Of a stretch of DNA of 64,000 nucleotides, positions 1 through 12,117 are shown piece by piece; within the stretch, counting starts at the first letter, position 1, and each line of letters opens with the position of its first letter. This DNA comes from Fratercula arctica (Eukaryota; Chordata; Aves; Charadriiformes; Alcidae). The translations under genes were made by a program, and so were the position numbers. The DNA is taken from NCBI GenBank assembly GCA_947846985.1, contig CANTUZ010000005.1, forward strand, positions 4,030,001 through 4,094,000, in the 5' to 3' direction. The notes below the pieces were generated by a model. The model worked only from the letters and a program-made list of their open reading frames with translations. It was not told where the DNA came from and made no database searches.

Positions 1-1583
1 CAAAGTTCCAGGAATATTAGGGCTCTGTCAGATATCATCCTCCTTTTTGCTTTCAACAAAAGTATTGCAAGTAAAGCTAGGTTTTTTCCCTTTTTGAATA
101 ATTTTGTGCACACTTTTGCATAACTTCAGTAGAGTTATGAGAGGGGAAATGTTTCTGGGCCAGCTGAATTAATTGCAAATTGATTTAATGGGTCCAATTA
201 CTGAATTTGAGTAACCAAGGTTTTGAATAACTGAGATACTTTTCAATGTAAGCAATAAATACCAGGGATGGAAATGTATTATAGGAAGCAGAGACTATGA
301 CTGAGCTTTGGATAATCAAGATTCTAGTTTGTATCATGTGTGCTTTGGCAGCAGCTGATTCCTATAGGAATAAAAAAGTAAGAACATGTGCAAACTGCAG
401 TATGACACTACCACTCTGACCTCGTCAACAACTTCAAGGTCATCATTAGGAGAGTCTTCAACTTTTTTTTTTGCCTGGTTGCATGTGGGTTGTAAAGATT
501 TATTACAATCACTGCAAGAGAACACCTGCTAAGTGTCAGAAGATTCCTGGGAAACTTCAAGTGTTTTGCTAAGGCAAAACTACACCTTTTACCCAGCTTT
601 GAGGAATCCAGTTCAATGGAATACAGTCTAGTCTTCATTGATTTGTTCACGCTCTAAGGCAGAAGCATAACCACAAGTGATATTCAGAAACATATTTGTC
701 CTCCAGATAAACTTACCTGTGTCTAAAATGATCCATGTCTTGCTTCCTGGGATTCCTGATATATATCATGCTTGGAGTAAGGACCAGATCCTTGGCTGAA
801 GTTGGTTGGCATTGCTGTACTGGCGTCGGTGAAGCTGTGAGGAGTCACAGGAGCTGAGCACTTTATTAGATGGCTAAGCACTGTCTAAACACATTAGCAA
901 AAACCAACTTTGACTTGTGAAACTTATACTAAACAAACTTGGAGAAATATCTTAACTTTCACATTTCTAGAGGTTTTGGCTGAAATTTGCCACCCGTCTC
1001 CTTTGGCTGTCTTGCAGTGTTCCTCCCCTACATCATCATTTTATTTTCAGCTCAGTGATTTTTTTTTTTTCTTCTTTTTTTTTTTTTTTTCTCTCTCTTT
1101 GAGCGATGAAACTCTGTCTGCTTTTCAAGACTAATATATGGCCCCTGAGTGAAGGCAAGGCTGTGATTCAAATCAAGAGTTCTGTTGACATTATAATCCT
1201 TCGGAGCACAGCTGGAGCATTTCATGAACGGTAGCAAAGACCCTCCATTGATTTACTGCCTTGGTATTCAATCAGGAGCCCATGTTCTGTGTCGTTAGCT
1301 GCAACATACAAAAAATAACTCGGTGAACTTCTAATTAAGGCATTTAGCTTCTTGCCTATCTTGTAAGAAAAGATTTGTGCTATATATGAGATGCTGCTGC
1401 TTTTATGGATTCTCCCCTATTTTTACATCAGGAGGGCTTCGGGCCCTAAGATGGTCCTGTGGGCTATAGATGGGATATACACCAAGGTTGCTCTCTGACC
1501 CTTCCAAGCAGAAGACTAAGCAGTGTGGGATGGCAGGAATTTTCATGCGTGTCTCCCGAGCTCTACAACTTTTCTTTTTTCTT

Positions 1584-1604
1584 CCCCCCCCCCCCCCCCC
1601 CCCC
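1584..1604. repeat. Poly-C tract
   Basis: An uninterrupted run of about 21 C follows a T-rich stretch. It is a simple repeat and likely to vary in length or be mis-called in assemblies. Confidence 0.9.
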
Positions 1605-1654
1605 AGTTTTACATAAACCTTTCCTGGACATAATCATCCCTTGAGCACAGGAAA

Positions 1655-1681
1655 AAATAATAATAATAATAATAAAAAAAA
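1655..1681. repeat. (AAT)n microsatellite ending in poly-A
   Basis: About seven AAT units run into a short poly-A. It is a simple trinucleotide repeat. Confidence 0.85.
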
Positions 1682-3997
1682 TCATTCTAGTTCTCACGAG
1701 AACTGCAAAGGGGATCCACAGCTCTGCTTCTGGGCAGCAAATAAACCCATCCCTTTCTGCAGTGCCAGTCCCCAGCCACAGCATGCACGAGAGCAATTTG
1801 GAAGCCGTGCTCTTTCTCGTCTCGCCCCTCGTTCCCAGGGCGAGAGCGACCGTGCTGCCGGCCCCCGCTGACCTGAAGATGAGAGTTCCCTAGATTGTTT
1901 CCAGCTTGCACTGCTAGCCCCGCTGAACGAATAGCACTTACAGTATTTTTGGGGTGGTGACTCACAAGAAAGTCATGAATGCCCCCTTAAGAGGCTGTCA
2001 AAAGCCCCCTGGTAAGAAGTGTTTTGTTTTTCCCGTTTTCGTTGTCCGGGCTGCCTGCGGATATTTCCACAAGTCTCCAATGCAGTTTTCTCAATTCATT
2101 GTCCAAGCAGCAAGTTGTACCCTAAAAGGCAACAGAGCAGAGATGCAGACCCTAACCCGACACCGTTCCTGTTTATCACCCCACTATAGCAATAGCCAGA
2201 ACATACAGCCCTTCTAGTCATTGCAGAAGGTACCAAAGTGCCAGCCGGGACCAAAGCCACTGAAGCTCCTGAATACCTTCTACTTGCTTATCTGCCTGCA
2301 AACTTCAGTGGTACTTCAGGCAGCTAAACACCATGGACATTCAAGAGTTTAGGGATAAAGGTGTCTTGGCAGATCTGGTATCAAGTTCATCAGTCATAGT
2401 TATTTTTTTTTACCTTCAGAAAGTGCTCCAGAAACTTTATTGACCTTCTGAAAAATAACGGAAAGTAGGATTGCTGTCACAGTATTTACATCTCCAAGAG
2501 CTATGAGGTTTAGTGACTTGATCAAGACCAAAGAGAAGTTGGTGTTGAAGCAGGGTCTGGATTCAGAAAAGGGCTCAGAACAGCCATAAGATCTGGAGTT
2601 GTGTTATATTTGGACTGAAAGACAGCTGTGAAAATGAAAAATGGCATGTGTCTCTTTTTTTGTCTGAACGCGCGGCAGGAGATACAGTGAGTTGCCTGCT
2701 TACCTTCTTTCATCTCTTACATTTATATTCCTCAGGTGCCTTCATTGCCGTGCAAGCCCAAGTAGTGTCTGGGTTTTCAATTTTCCTTCTCTTACTGAGC
2801 CAGAGCTTCAGCTGCTCAGAGCTCTGCTAAAGCCACCCAGGTAGTGCCAGGTAGTCAATACCCACCCTGATGTCTGTTGGTACATCTAGACCTTAGTGAC
2901 ACAAAGCTCACTGAATAATTCTTCACAGGGCCCATCACCATTTTATTTGACCTACCTTCATAGGACTGGGTTCTCCAAGAGGTGTATGACAGCAAAATGA
3001 CAACCCTACGAAGTCGCAAGGCTGGCTCTCAGCTCAGCAGCAATCCCCCCATCAAGGGGATCCCCCAACCATACAGATCCCACCGTCTTCTCAAAAGTGG
3101 GCCATTAGAAACACTTAATAAGTCAAAAGAAAGCTCAAGCAAAAATCTTTTGAGCCTGGAAATCTCACAGGGCAAACCAGATCAGACCTCTCCTGACCCA
3201 CTCTCAGCTTCACAGGTTGGTGAAACAGGTCTGAACCCCGTGAAACGTGCACCCGCGGGGGCCAGCCTCTCCTGCCAGAGTTACCCCACAAGGGGATTAA
3301 CTGCTGATTCCAAGGGAAAAGCTGGAAAAGTGGCTGGAGATGCTGGGCAGGACTGTAAGAACAAAATTCCGTGTGTTCGTGCACTTTTTGGAATACTTAT
3401 CCCCCATCAATTTGCTATGAACAACTGGGTAGGGAGAGCGGCTGAGAGCAGGAAGGCTGGATGACCTCCTTCGATATTTAAGGGCGCAGTATTTGCTGCA
3501 ACGGGGTCCTGGTATTTTAGCGAGCCCTTTGAGTATAATCGAAACAAGCAGAATAACAGATAATTTATGGCTGTTGGTTTATTCCTTTTGAAAATATTTA
3601 GCTGTGATTTCTCTCACTGGCATGAAGAGGAACCATTACAACATCTCCCTTTCCGAACAACAAAAAGCTTTCTAGTCCATGTACGGTTAAAGACTAAGTG
3701 CGTGTCCTGCAGGAGCTGAATGACACCGTGTACATCAACCAGCCATGAAATATTTCTCCTATTGCTACTTTAAAAGTATTTCTCAATGCTATTCTTGTCA
3801 AACAAATAAAATATTCCATAATACTCTTTTTTTTTTCTTGAAGCCCGGATTCTAACTTAGTGAAAATCAGCGGGGGCAAAAACACCCCACTGGTTTAAAC
3901 AGTGCAGGATCTGACATTAGTAAAATAATGTCATGTAAAATAATGAGAGTGCAAGGTTTATGACTGCTTATTTGGTGGGGCCGGGGTTATCCAATGG

Positions 3998-4136
3998 GAG
4001 AAATACTACCAAAGTCCAGTGAGATATGGTTACCAGGCAGGAATCCCGGGAGATTCTGTTACCATGCAGGAATCCCATGAGACAGTATTATCAAGAAGGA
4101 ATCTGTAGTATTCAGTTCACCACAAGGCAGTAATAT
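3998..4136. repeat. Degenerate 29-bp tandem repeat, about 4.5 copies
   Basis: Four consecutive 29-bp units start at 4021, 4050, 4079 and 4108, with a weaker partial unit before them at 3998. Units 1 and 2 agree at most positions (GAGAT....GTTACCA.GCAGGAATCCC). Units 3 and 4 are progressively diverged. Units abut without spacers, so this is an old minisatellite and not a CRISPR array. Confidence 0.7.
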
Positions 4137-4364
4137 TAGATTTTTAGAATTAAATCCCGTGGTATCTTGTTTTATAAGAGTTGGCACAGAAGGAACAGAG
4201 AAAAATGCAATGGAAGAAAGATGTCTCCCTGGAACCTGAGCTGGAAGCCCTAATTGTTACACCGATTTCTAGCAGAAACAAAACGTCACAGATTTTCCTC
4301 ATGATCCTGAGATATTTTTACTAACCATGATATCAATCCCTTATTAGTGAAAGATTTTTTCATT

Positions 4365-4458
4365 TGTTTGGGGTTTTTTTGTTTGGGGTTTTTTTGTTTG
4401 TTTGTTTTTTGGGGTTTTTTTTTTGTTTGTTTGGTTTTGTTTTTGTTTTTTTTTTTTA
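4365..4458. repeat. T/G-rich simple repeat
   Basis: Interspersed GGGGTTTTTT, GTTT and poly-T runs cover about 90 bp. Open frames through it on the minus strand are lysine/asparagine artefacts. Confidence 0.85.
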
Positions 4459-7400
4459 ACAAAATATGGAACTGATCACTAAAATGCCAAGGTATGAACA
4501 CTATTGTGACTGGGTTTTGATTGGCGTAAACAACTTCAGGATTTTTTTTTATTTATAATGGATTTTGCTTTTATCACAAGCAGTACTAGTTTATGTTATA
4601 AACGTGCAATACGGCTATTTTACATCAGCACTAACCGAGCTAATGAGCTGTTCAGACCAGCGCCCTACACTGCACGTTTGTGTCGTGCCTCACACAATGA
4701 TGTTTGCAGCATTTGAATAACACAGAAATGTAAGAGAATTAATAAAACAATATTTCTTTTCCTCGTTGTCTTTTTCTTGTAGTACCGATAACCCTGACAT
4801 ATTTGGCAAGAAGCGACTGGACATTTGTTTCGAGAAGACCTAACTTAATTTCAGACTCTGTCTGGAGATTGGCCGCAATACCTGTAAGTTTTGAGAGCCT
4901 TTTGCCAGCGATGGAGAATGTTCTCAGAAAGCTGTCACCAAGATGCCCAAAGGAAGAAATTCAGGTTTGTTATATCAATTTGATCACAACAGGTAAGTCT
5001 GAATGCTCATCTTCTTTTTAAAAGCGATATTTTCCCTGTCTGTATCATGGTACAGCTTTATCAGTAGTTAATCAGATAAACTCTGATCAGCGACACAAGT
5101 CCCCTAAACGTTAAAAGAGTTTGGTGTGAAAAGGCAGATCGGTTTTGTGATTAGCCTGAATGAAGGCTGAGTATGTGTTAAATCAGGACCTAAAATCAAG
5201 TTCCAGATGCACTTTCCATTTGTCAATATTTCTAAATAGATCCTGTCAGAGCCATGTCTGAAGCTGTGCTTTGGAAGGTGAGTGACAGATGCAGTAGGTC
5301 ACAAACTCACGTGGTCCCACACCTCCACATGGACAGTCAGGAACGTGTCGGAATGGCTCATCTCTCAAAAGTTTATAGTATTGAAGAAGGAGACAGGAAA
5401 AACTAAAGACTTCAGGTGAGAAGCTAGAAGGGAGAGTGGAGAACTGTTGAAAAGAGCATTGGTAATCTATGCTGGGACATTTAAAAGGTCGATCAACATG
5501 GGTGCCAAGCACAGCCACAAGGATCAAGACTGAAAGCCATTGAGGAGGGCGCAGTGGCCCCCCAGGTGTCATTGCTCCTTGGATCCTCAGTGTGACACAC
5601 GGACAGCCGTTCCGAAGCATCGCATCCTCCTGACTGCGCTGACAACAAAGGTGTCACCCATGGGACAGCGCCAGGTATTCCCAGCGCTTTACAAAGCCGC
5701 GGAAGGACTTGTCCCCGGTATTCAGATGTGATTACAGCAAACTGAAGAAAAAGAAAAGGAGGTGGCAGGAAGGAATATAAAACTCAAGAGGCATTAGCCT
5801 GTTTGCTGTGTTTGAGAATACATTTGCTTGAGTGCCTGTGAACAAGGAAGCAGGCACAGTTGAATAGTAGGCTTAAGGAAAGTCAGTTTAGCTTCAGAAT
5901 AGGGTGTACATACACTGATCAGATCTTAACCCGAAAAGACATAATCAAACAATAGCGTGAGCATGGAAGACGTCTGAATGTGCTAAGTGGACCATTAGAA
6001 AACACAACACCTATAGTGGGGATATTGGTGACACAGAGGTACTAGGGAGATTACAAAGAGAGATTACTGGTAATGACAGATGGAAAAGTTGCTGAACCCA
6101 CACACTGGAGAGATGCAAATCACAACCATAGTGCTTTTGTGATAAGGATTTCAACTCGGTAGGTAATGGTTTGGGACCATTAGTTCACATGCCGTGGCTT
6201 TACCCAACATTAGCCCTCAGGCGCTAATGGCTTGTGGTCCTGGTGACAACAGGGTTGCATCACCCCAGTGGTCCTGGGGCAGCCGAATCACCCGGGTCTT
6301 TGCAAGAACCTGAGGACTCCCCACACACCTCTGAGGCGCTTTTTGCTCAGTGCATGACACGTACCTCAGCCCAGAAGGCTATGAAAATTTTAAAAGTGGA
6401 ACATCATTTCTGAATGAACCCTGCAGTGAAACTCATTCTCTATGTGCTGTGAGCAATTTTACTGTTGTTACAGGAAGGAAAAAATGTCAAATGATCGTAC
6501 CATCTTGGAAGAATTAACAACATTAGTATGTTCAACGATAAGCCGAAAGCCAGGCCAACAGTTTGTGGGTCTCTTGAGACTAATAATCTATAAGCAAAAT
6601 CTCCTCATCTATAAGAAACCAATTATATTTCACAAAGTTTGTCTTGTCCTGCTTAGTTAAATGCCTTTTTTTTAATACACTGTGCTTCCAAAAGCTTTTT
6701 CTCTTGTATTGCAAAAATATCGTTCTCATCTTCCTTTGTTTCCCTGGAGTCTTTCACAAATACTTTCTGCAGTGTCAGTCTCACCAGCAGCATCTCCTTG
6801 TGCTTACCTGTACGAACGAGTATGCAAGGTATATTTTCAAGAATTTGACTTAGGAGCCTCTCGTTTCAGCAGCAGAGCAGCGTTTTTGCAGAGTGACTTT
6901 GATGAAGTCAGGTGGGCTTGCAAAGCAGCCTACGCGGCAAGTCACAAGATTGAGACTTGGAGCAGAAATCTGGTCGTGAATTTGGTTGGGGATTTATTGC
7001 TCGGCAACTTGGAGCACAGCTAGTCAGCAGCTGGCTCTCTAGCCAAAACACACTGGCAAACAGAGAAAAATTGTCATGGTAACAGTCTTACAGTGCATAT
7101 TGCAATGGCACCCTGGTCTACTAAGGGAATTCCTAAGTGGTACCACAGTAAAAATTATGACTAATAATAACCAGTAATAGTAACTATTGCTACTACTAAT
7201 AATAGCAATAATTATATTTGTACTATAACAGCAGTGAGATATATTTGGCTAGTATTTGGTAATTCCAAATTGCTGTTTAAACATGTCTGGCTGATTTCTT
7301 ATAAGCTCTCTGCTAAGGTATTGCAGCTCCTCCAGCAGCACAGGGTCAGTCCATGGGCAAAGGTGTTCTCTAGGTCCCCCTCTGCAGCTAAGGAAAATGT

Positions 7401-9064
7401 CTTTCCCTTATCCCTACTCATCACAGAAGCTTAAATAGTTTATAGACATAGTAATATGCAACTTTGTCATAAATGAGTACGGTGCTGGCAATGGAAGTGC
7501 TGAACGCCCTGAAGGGTTCAGGTACGATGGCAGGGTGTTGGGCACAAACCATTGCAGCCCCAAAAGGGAAGAGTTCCTGAAGCCGCTTCGCCAACATCAA
7601 CAAATCATGACCCGATGTATTTGGGAGCTGATTCTGCAGCCCGTGTTCATTTTGAGTTGAAAGCACCACGAAGGATGAGAATGGGCTGCAAACCACAACT
7701 CAGGCTTGGTAAGAAATAATGGCAATTTGCTGCTGTTAAATAATAAACTACGACAGCGTACAAGGTTTGTTCCTGTGATTCTGTATTATGATTGCCCTTG
7801 CACCAAAGCTGCTGCAGGAGGGAGTTTTGGGGTAGTTTTTTTATTTACACTCCGTAACTTTCCTGCTGCAATTTAGATAAACTACTGTGGTGACAGAGGG
7901 GAGGAGGGGGAGAAACTTTCTAAGCTCTGCAAGGATGTGAAGTGGAACATCCCTTGCCAGCACAATTCTTCTCCTTCGTCCTCCCAGATCCCCAGCAGCG
8001 GCCCCAGGTAAACCCCTTCCTCAGGCAGCGTGGGAAGGAGCAGGGGAGCTCTGGAGGGAAAGGAGAAGAGGAGATCTGACTGCAGGTGTAACACATCCCC
8101 AGACTGTAATACCTTGGTTATGGATGATACTGCTTGCCTCTTCAAATACTGACAGGGAAAACTGTCGCTACCACCAAAAATAACATTCTTATTAAATCAC
8201 TTCGGCAGCAGTTCAGTGGGGACTTCCAGGCAAACAAACAGGGTAGCCTTGAGGTCTGCCTGGCTCTCGCTCCCTCTGATACCTTCCAGTCCCCAGCCAG
8301 TGGGATTTTACTGGGGTCACAGTCCAGCACTCCATGAAAAAGGCTCCTGAGCCAGGCTTTCCATCTTAGCGTCGGGCAGAGTCAGCACCAACGAACGCCC
8401 ACCTTCCCCAGGCTCCCTTGGTTGACAGGATCTTCAGGACTGGTCTGATCTCTCCAAAGGTGGCTCTGGTTTGACACTGATTTAATCCTGCTGTAATGTC
8501 TTGACCGGCTTCAACTCCCCTCCTTCTGCAGCCGCTTTCCTTGCGTAGGAAAAGACATGACCTGCCCCATCCTCTTCTTAAAACCAATACACAAATAGAC
8601 AGGTACCATTCATCCAGGTTACTACGCCGGTGTTGGCCAATAAAGGCCAAATGAAAATGACCCGACTGCAGTAATTTGTAATTACAACATGTAGAAGTGC
8701 TATTGAAAACTAGCAGCTGCCTGGGCATTTGGAATACAAGTCAGTCAGCAGCTTATTGTGTTTGCTGTTTTGTCCTGATCGTCGTTTGATTGTAACTGAA
8801 GCCTTAGACTGATTTTTTTTTGCCAGAAAAATAATAATGGCAATAATATGTACAGTGTTGTAGACAATAGGAGTGGCATTTTAGAGTAAGGACTATTGTA
8901 TCATCATTGTGTTGCTTTGTCTTCCAATCCAAGAAGTACTCGTAAAGGCTCTAATGCCTTTTATTTTTCTGAGTTCCTGCATTTGAACTTCAGGTAACAA
9001 GTAGCATCCTCGTATGCTGGTCCAACAACTCTCTCCAACAAGAAGTATAAATTTACAAATTAAA

Positions 9065-9175
9065 TAGTCGAAGAAGGGGGGAGAAGAACAGACATTAAAT
9101 CTGAATTATTTTTTTTTAATTAGTCGAAGAAGGGGGGAGAAGAGAGATTAAACCTGAATTATTTTTTTAAATGAC
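9065..9175. repeat. 56-bp direct tandem duplication
   Basis: TAGTCGAAGAAGGGGGGAGA occurs at 9065 and again at 9121. It is followed in both copies by a related ATTAAAyCTGAATT and poly-T. The copies differ by a few substitutions and small indels, so the duplication is moderately old. Confidence 0.85.
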
Positions 9176-11674
9176 AGGATACTTTTTCACCCAAATACCA
9201 GTACCTGAATTTAGTTTTTCTTATCCCCTGAAATAAATGTGTGTTCTGAAAGCTCCAGATAATTTTATAATGACTCATTCCAGCATTACAAAATTTCATT
9301 GAAGGAGCCAAAGATGTTTGCTTCAAAGTTCCACAGCAATTCTAAAAGCCATTTTAAATTCTAAAATTCTAAAAAAATTCTGAATTTCACCACACGGATG
9401 TAGCGAAACCAGTCCCTCTGGTTTTGCCTGGTTCTTTACACACTGGAATAAACTGCATGCGGCTTGGCCCGTGCGGGTCAACAGGAGCTCTGCTCTGCTC
9501 CTTTTGTGGCGGAGGGCGTGCTTCAGTGGTTATTATAAGACTGTAAGACTTTGGGGTTCTCAGGGCTTTTTCTGGCCATGTCTCTGACCGAGTGGAATAT
9601 TTTGTGACTGTATATAGCACGTGGCAAATAGCATAGCAGTGACTGCACAGCACTGTCTGAATTCCCTGGGCAGGGAGTTTTCCCTTCGTTATGTATCATT
9701 CCCATCCCACTGTCCTGATTCCAACAGCTCGCGTGTACATCTTCCATTGCCATTAACATAAATAATAATGTACATGGAGATGCACATCAAAATAATCATT
9801 CTGAATTTTAAGTGCTCTGAACGTAAAAACAATATCTCTAGTAGGGATCGGGCTTTCTGTAGGCTCAGCTGCTTTCATTTTTTTCCCATTATCTCAGGAA
9901 GATACATGGATATGAGTAAGACCAGAGTTTAGCTCAGTGTCTTTCGTGCAATAATTTACCCATTATTCCAGCTGTGTAGCAGCAAAGTGAAAACGTTGGA
10001 GCCGTGGGAGATGTTCTGCTTGCATGTGACAGCTAACGGGTTTTAGGTGACCACGCTATTACACTCAACGTTTGCAGGACGTACATATTCAGGAAGGAGA
10101 TCTGGCTGAGTTCCAAGTGGCTTCCAATCCACCGATGGAGGGAATGATGGAAACTATTAAGATTAGCAAAGTTTTCATTCCTGTTGTTGTCTGCCTGGTT
10201 TAAGCCTGTTTTTTTCTCAAGACAATCTTTAAAACGGTCATTTCAAGTTTGCATTGAACTCATTCCACATCTTAAAAACAAAAAGCAGTCCCAAGCAAAG
10301 CGAGCTTCCAAGCTAATTTCCTGGGGATCTCTTCCCGCAAAGCACATTAGTAGCATGGATTCTGTACATTCTCTTGGTCTAAATATAAACATATTTTGAA
10401 ATGGGAGGAAAAAAAAAAAATCATAAACCGAATGTTTCTTGCTGAGACCTGAGGAGACTGTGTGGCTTCATTGAACAAACTGGCTTAGAGTCCAATCCTG
10501 TTCCTCCTGTCATCTGCAGGAACGAAAGTAGACCCTGTGAGAAATGCACTCTTAGAACAGAACTGTTGCACCAGGAATCATCCCAAAGGAGATAAGCAGT
10601 CTCTCTCTTTTCCTTTCGCTTGTTTATTTTTTGACCGGCATATATTAGTTCCTGTAGCTCTTACTGTAGCTCTTGTAGCTTCATTAGTGAAGTGAGAAAG
10701 ATGGAGGAGAAAGAGAGGTAATATTAAAACGGTTGACTAAAATGAAGTTGCTCTGGGCCTTGAATGACAAGAGGAATTAAGTGATTAAGTCAAAAACCAT
10801 GCAGTGCGGTATGCCGTCTCTGCAGGTTTCTTGGTGTCACGGGGATTTCGCTGGGCAAGGATCATTCATCCAAAACTTATTTACTTCTATCTTGTGTGAT
10901 CCAAGCTTGGAGTGAGAACTGGCTCCCATTGTAATCTGCGAGGGCTGAGAGAGTGAATAATGAACGTGCCAAAATCTAAGACAAATCCTCTAGAGATGTC
11001 TGATGACAGATGACTGATGTGTCTGTTGACAGATAACCTGTTTTACACGCTTCTGCAAGATGCTCTTCAGATAGCTCTGTATCTGGCTTCTTAGCTTTTC
11101 TTTCCAAATGCCTTGAAGGGGAAGAAGTTAACTTTTGCCTAATTATTACTGCTGTCACTACCTTCAAGCAACACAGAATTTGATGGGTAACCTCTACGCT
11201 GGTTCGTCTTCAAGTTCTAGAGCTGTTATCGGTGTAACAACTGTTAGCTGTTATCTTTGCAGTTTACTTTTCGAAAACTCATCCAGTAAGGCATACAGCT
11301 GCTTCTGGCTGTTCTCTGTCTCCAGGCTGACTTCATCAGGAGTAATGTAGTGCTGAACTGGATATTTTTCTGAGCAAACTCTCTCTTAAACTGTATTTCT
11401 ATAACTGTTTTCAGGGTCTTTTGTGTGCCAGAGTGCAAGATAAAGCTTTAACCCTTGCCAACACCGCTGCTGGTTATTAGGAAAGAAGAGTATTTGGAGA
11501 AGTTTCAGGGTGTCTGTGTTCTGGTCCCCATCCCACACAGCCTGTAAGGTGCAGAGCTCGTCCAAAATCAAAGGAGCCTGGCCGTGTCTCCTGGTGCAGG
11601 TGAGTGCCATGGTCCTGCTGGACCCATGCAGCTGTCCTGTTCTTGGAGTTGAAGTCAGCGCTGTAGGTTCTCTT

Positions 11675-12117
11675 CACAGAATCACAGAATCATAGAATGT
11701 GTTGGGTTGGAAGGGACCTTTAAAAGTCATCTAGTTCAACCCCCCTGCAGTGAGCAGGGACATCTTTAACTAGATCAGGTTGCTCAGAACCTCATCAAGC
11801 CTGGCCTCAAATGTCTCCAGGGATAGGGCCTCCACCACCTCTCTGGGCAACCTGGGCCAGTGTCTCACCACCCTCATTGTAAAGAACTTCTTCCTAATGT
11901 CTAACCTAAGCCTGCCCTGCTCTAGTTTAAACCATTGCCCCTTGTCCTATCGCTCCATGCCCTTGCAAACAGCCCCTCCCAGCTTTCCTGTAGGCACCCT
12001 TCAGGTACTGGAAGGCCACTATAAGGTCTCCCCGGAGCCTTCTCTTCTCCAGGCTGAACAACCCCAACTCTCTCAGCCTGTCTTCATAGGAGAGGTGCTC
12101 CAGCCCTCAGATCATCT
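11675..12117 (-). mobile_element. CR1 LINE 3' fragment (minus orientation)
   Basis: The segment begins with CACAGAATCATAGAAT, the reverse complement of the CR1 3' terminus. It continues with GGTTGGAAGGGACC, the GGCAACCTGGGCCAGTG block and the CTTCTTCCTAATGTCTAACC block, all typical of the CR1 3' region. About 440 bp remain, so it is a 5'-truncated copy carrying only the end of ORF2 and the 3' UTR. The 193-codon open frame across it on the + strand is antisense noise. Confidence 0.92.

Larger units (their letters stand above)
1..11674. other. Non-coding flank upstream of FGF4 (distal)
   Basis: I find no credible coding exon here on either strand. The open frames are short (at most 160 codons), unrelated to any family I know, and often run through homopolymers. 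The stretch holds mononucleotide and simple repeats near 1.06, 1.58, 1.66 and 4.4 kb, a degenerate 29-bp tandem repeat near 4.0 kb and a 56-bp tandem duplication near 9.1 kb. No FGF3 exon is visible, although FGF3 is the expected next gene on this side by vertebrate synteny. Regulatory DNA for FGF3 or FGF4 may lie here, but nothing in the sequence alone proves it. Confidence 0.6.

Noticed and set aside
2982..3464. 160-codon plus-strand frame
   Set aside because: Low-complexity Ser/Lys/Pro composition, no recognised homology, no Kozak or promoter context; chance length is plausible.
3998..4136. CRISPR-like array
   Set aside because: Repeats abut without spacers and are diverged, and the genome is a vertebrate.
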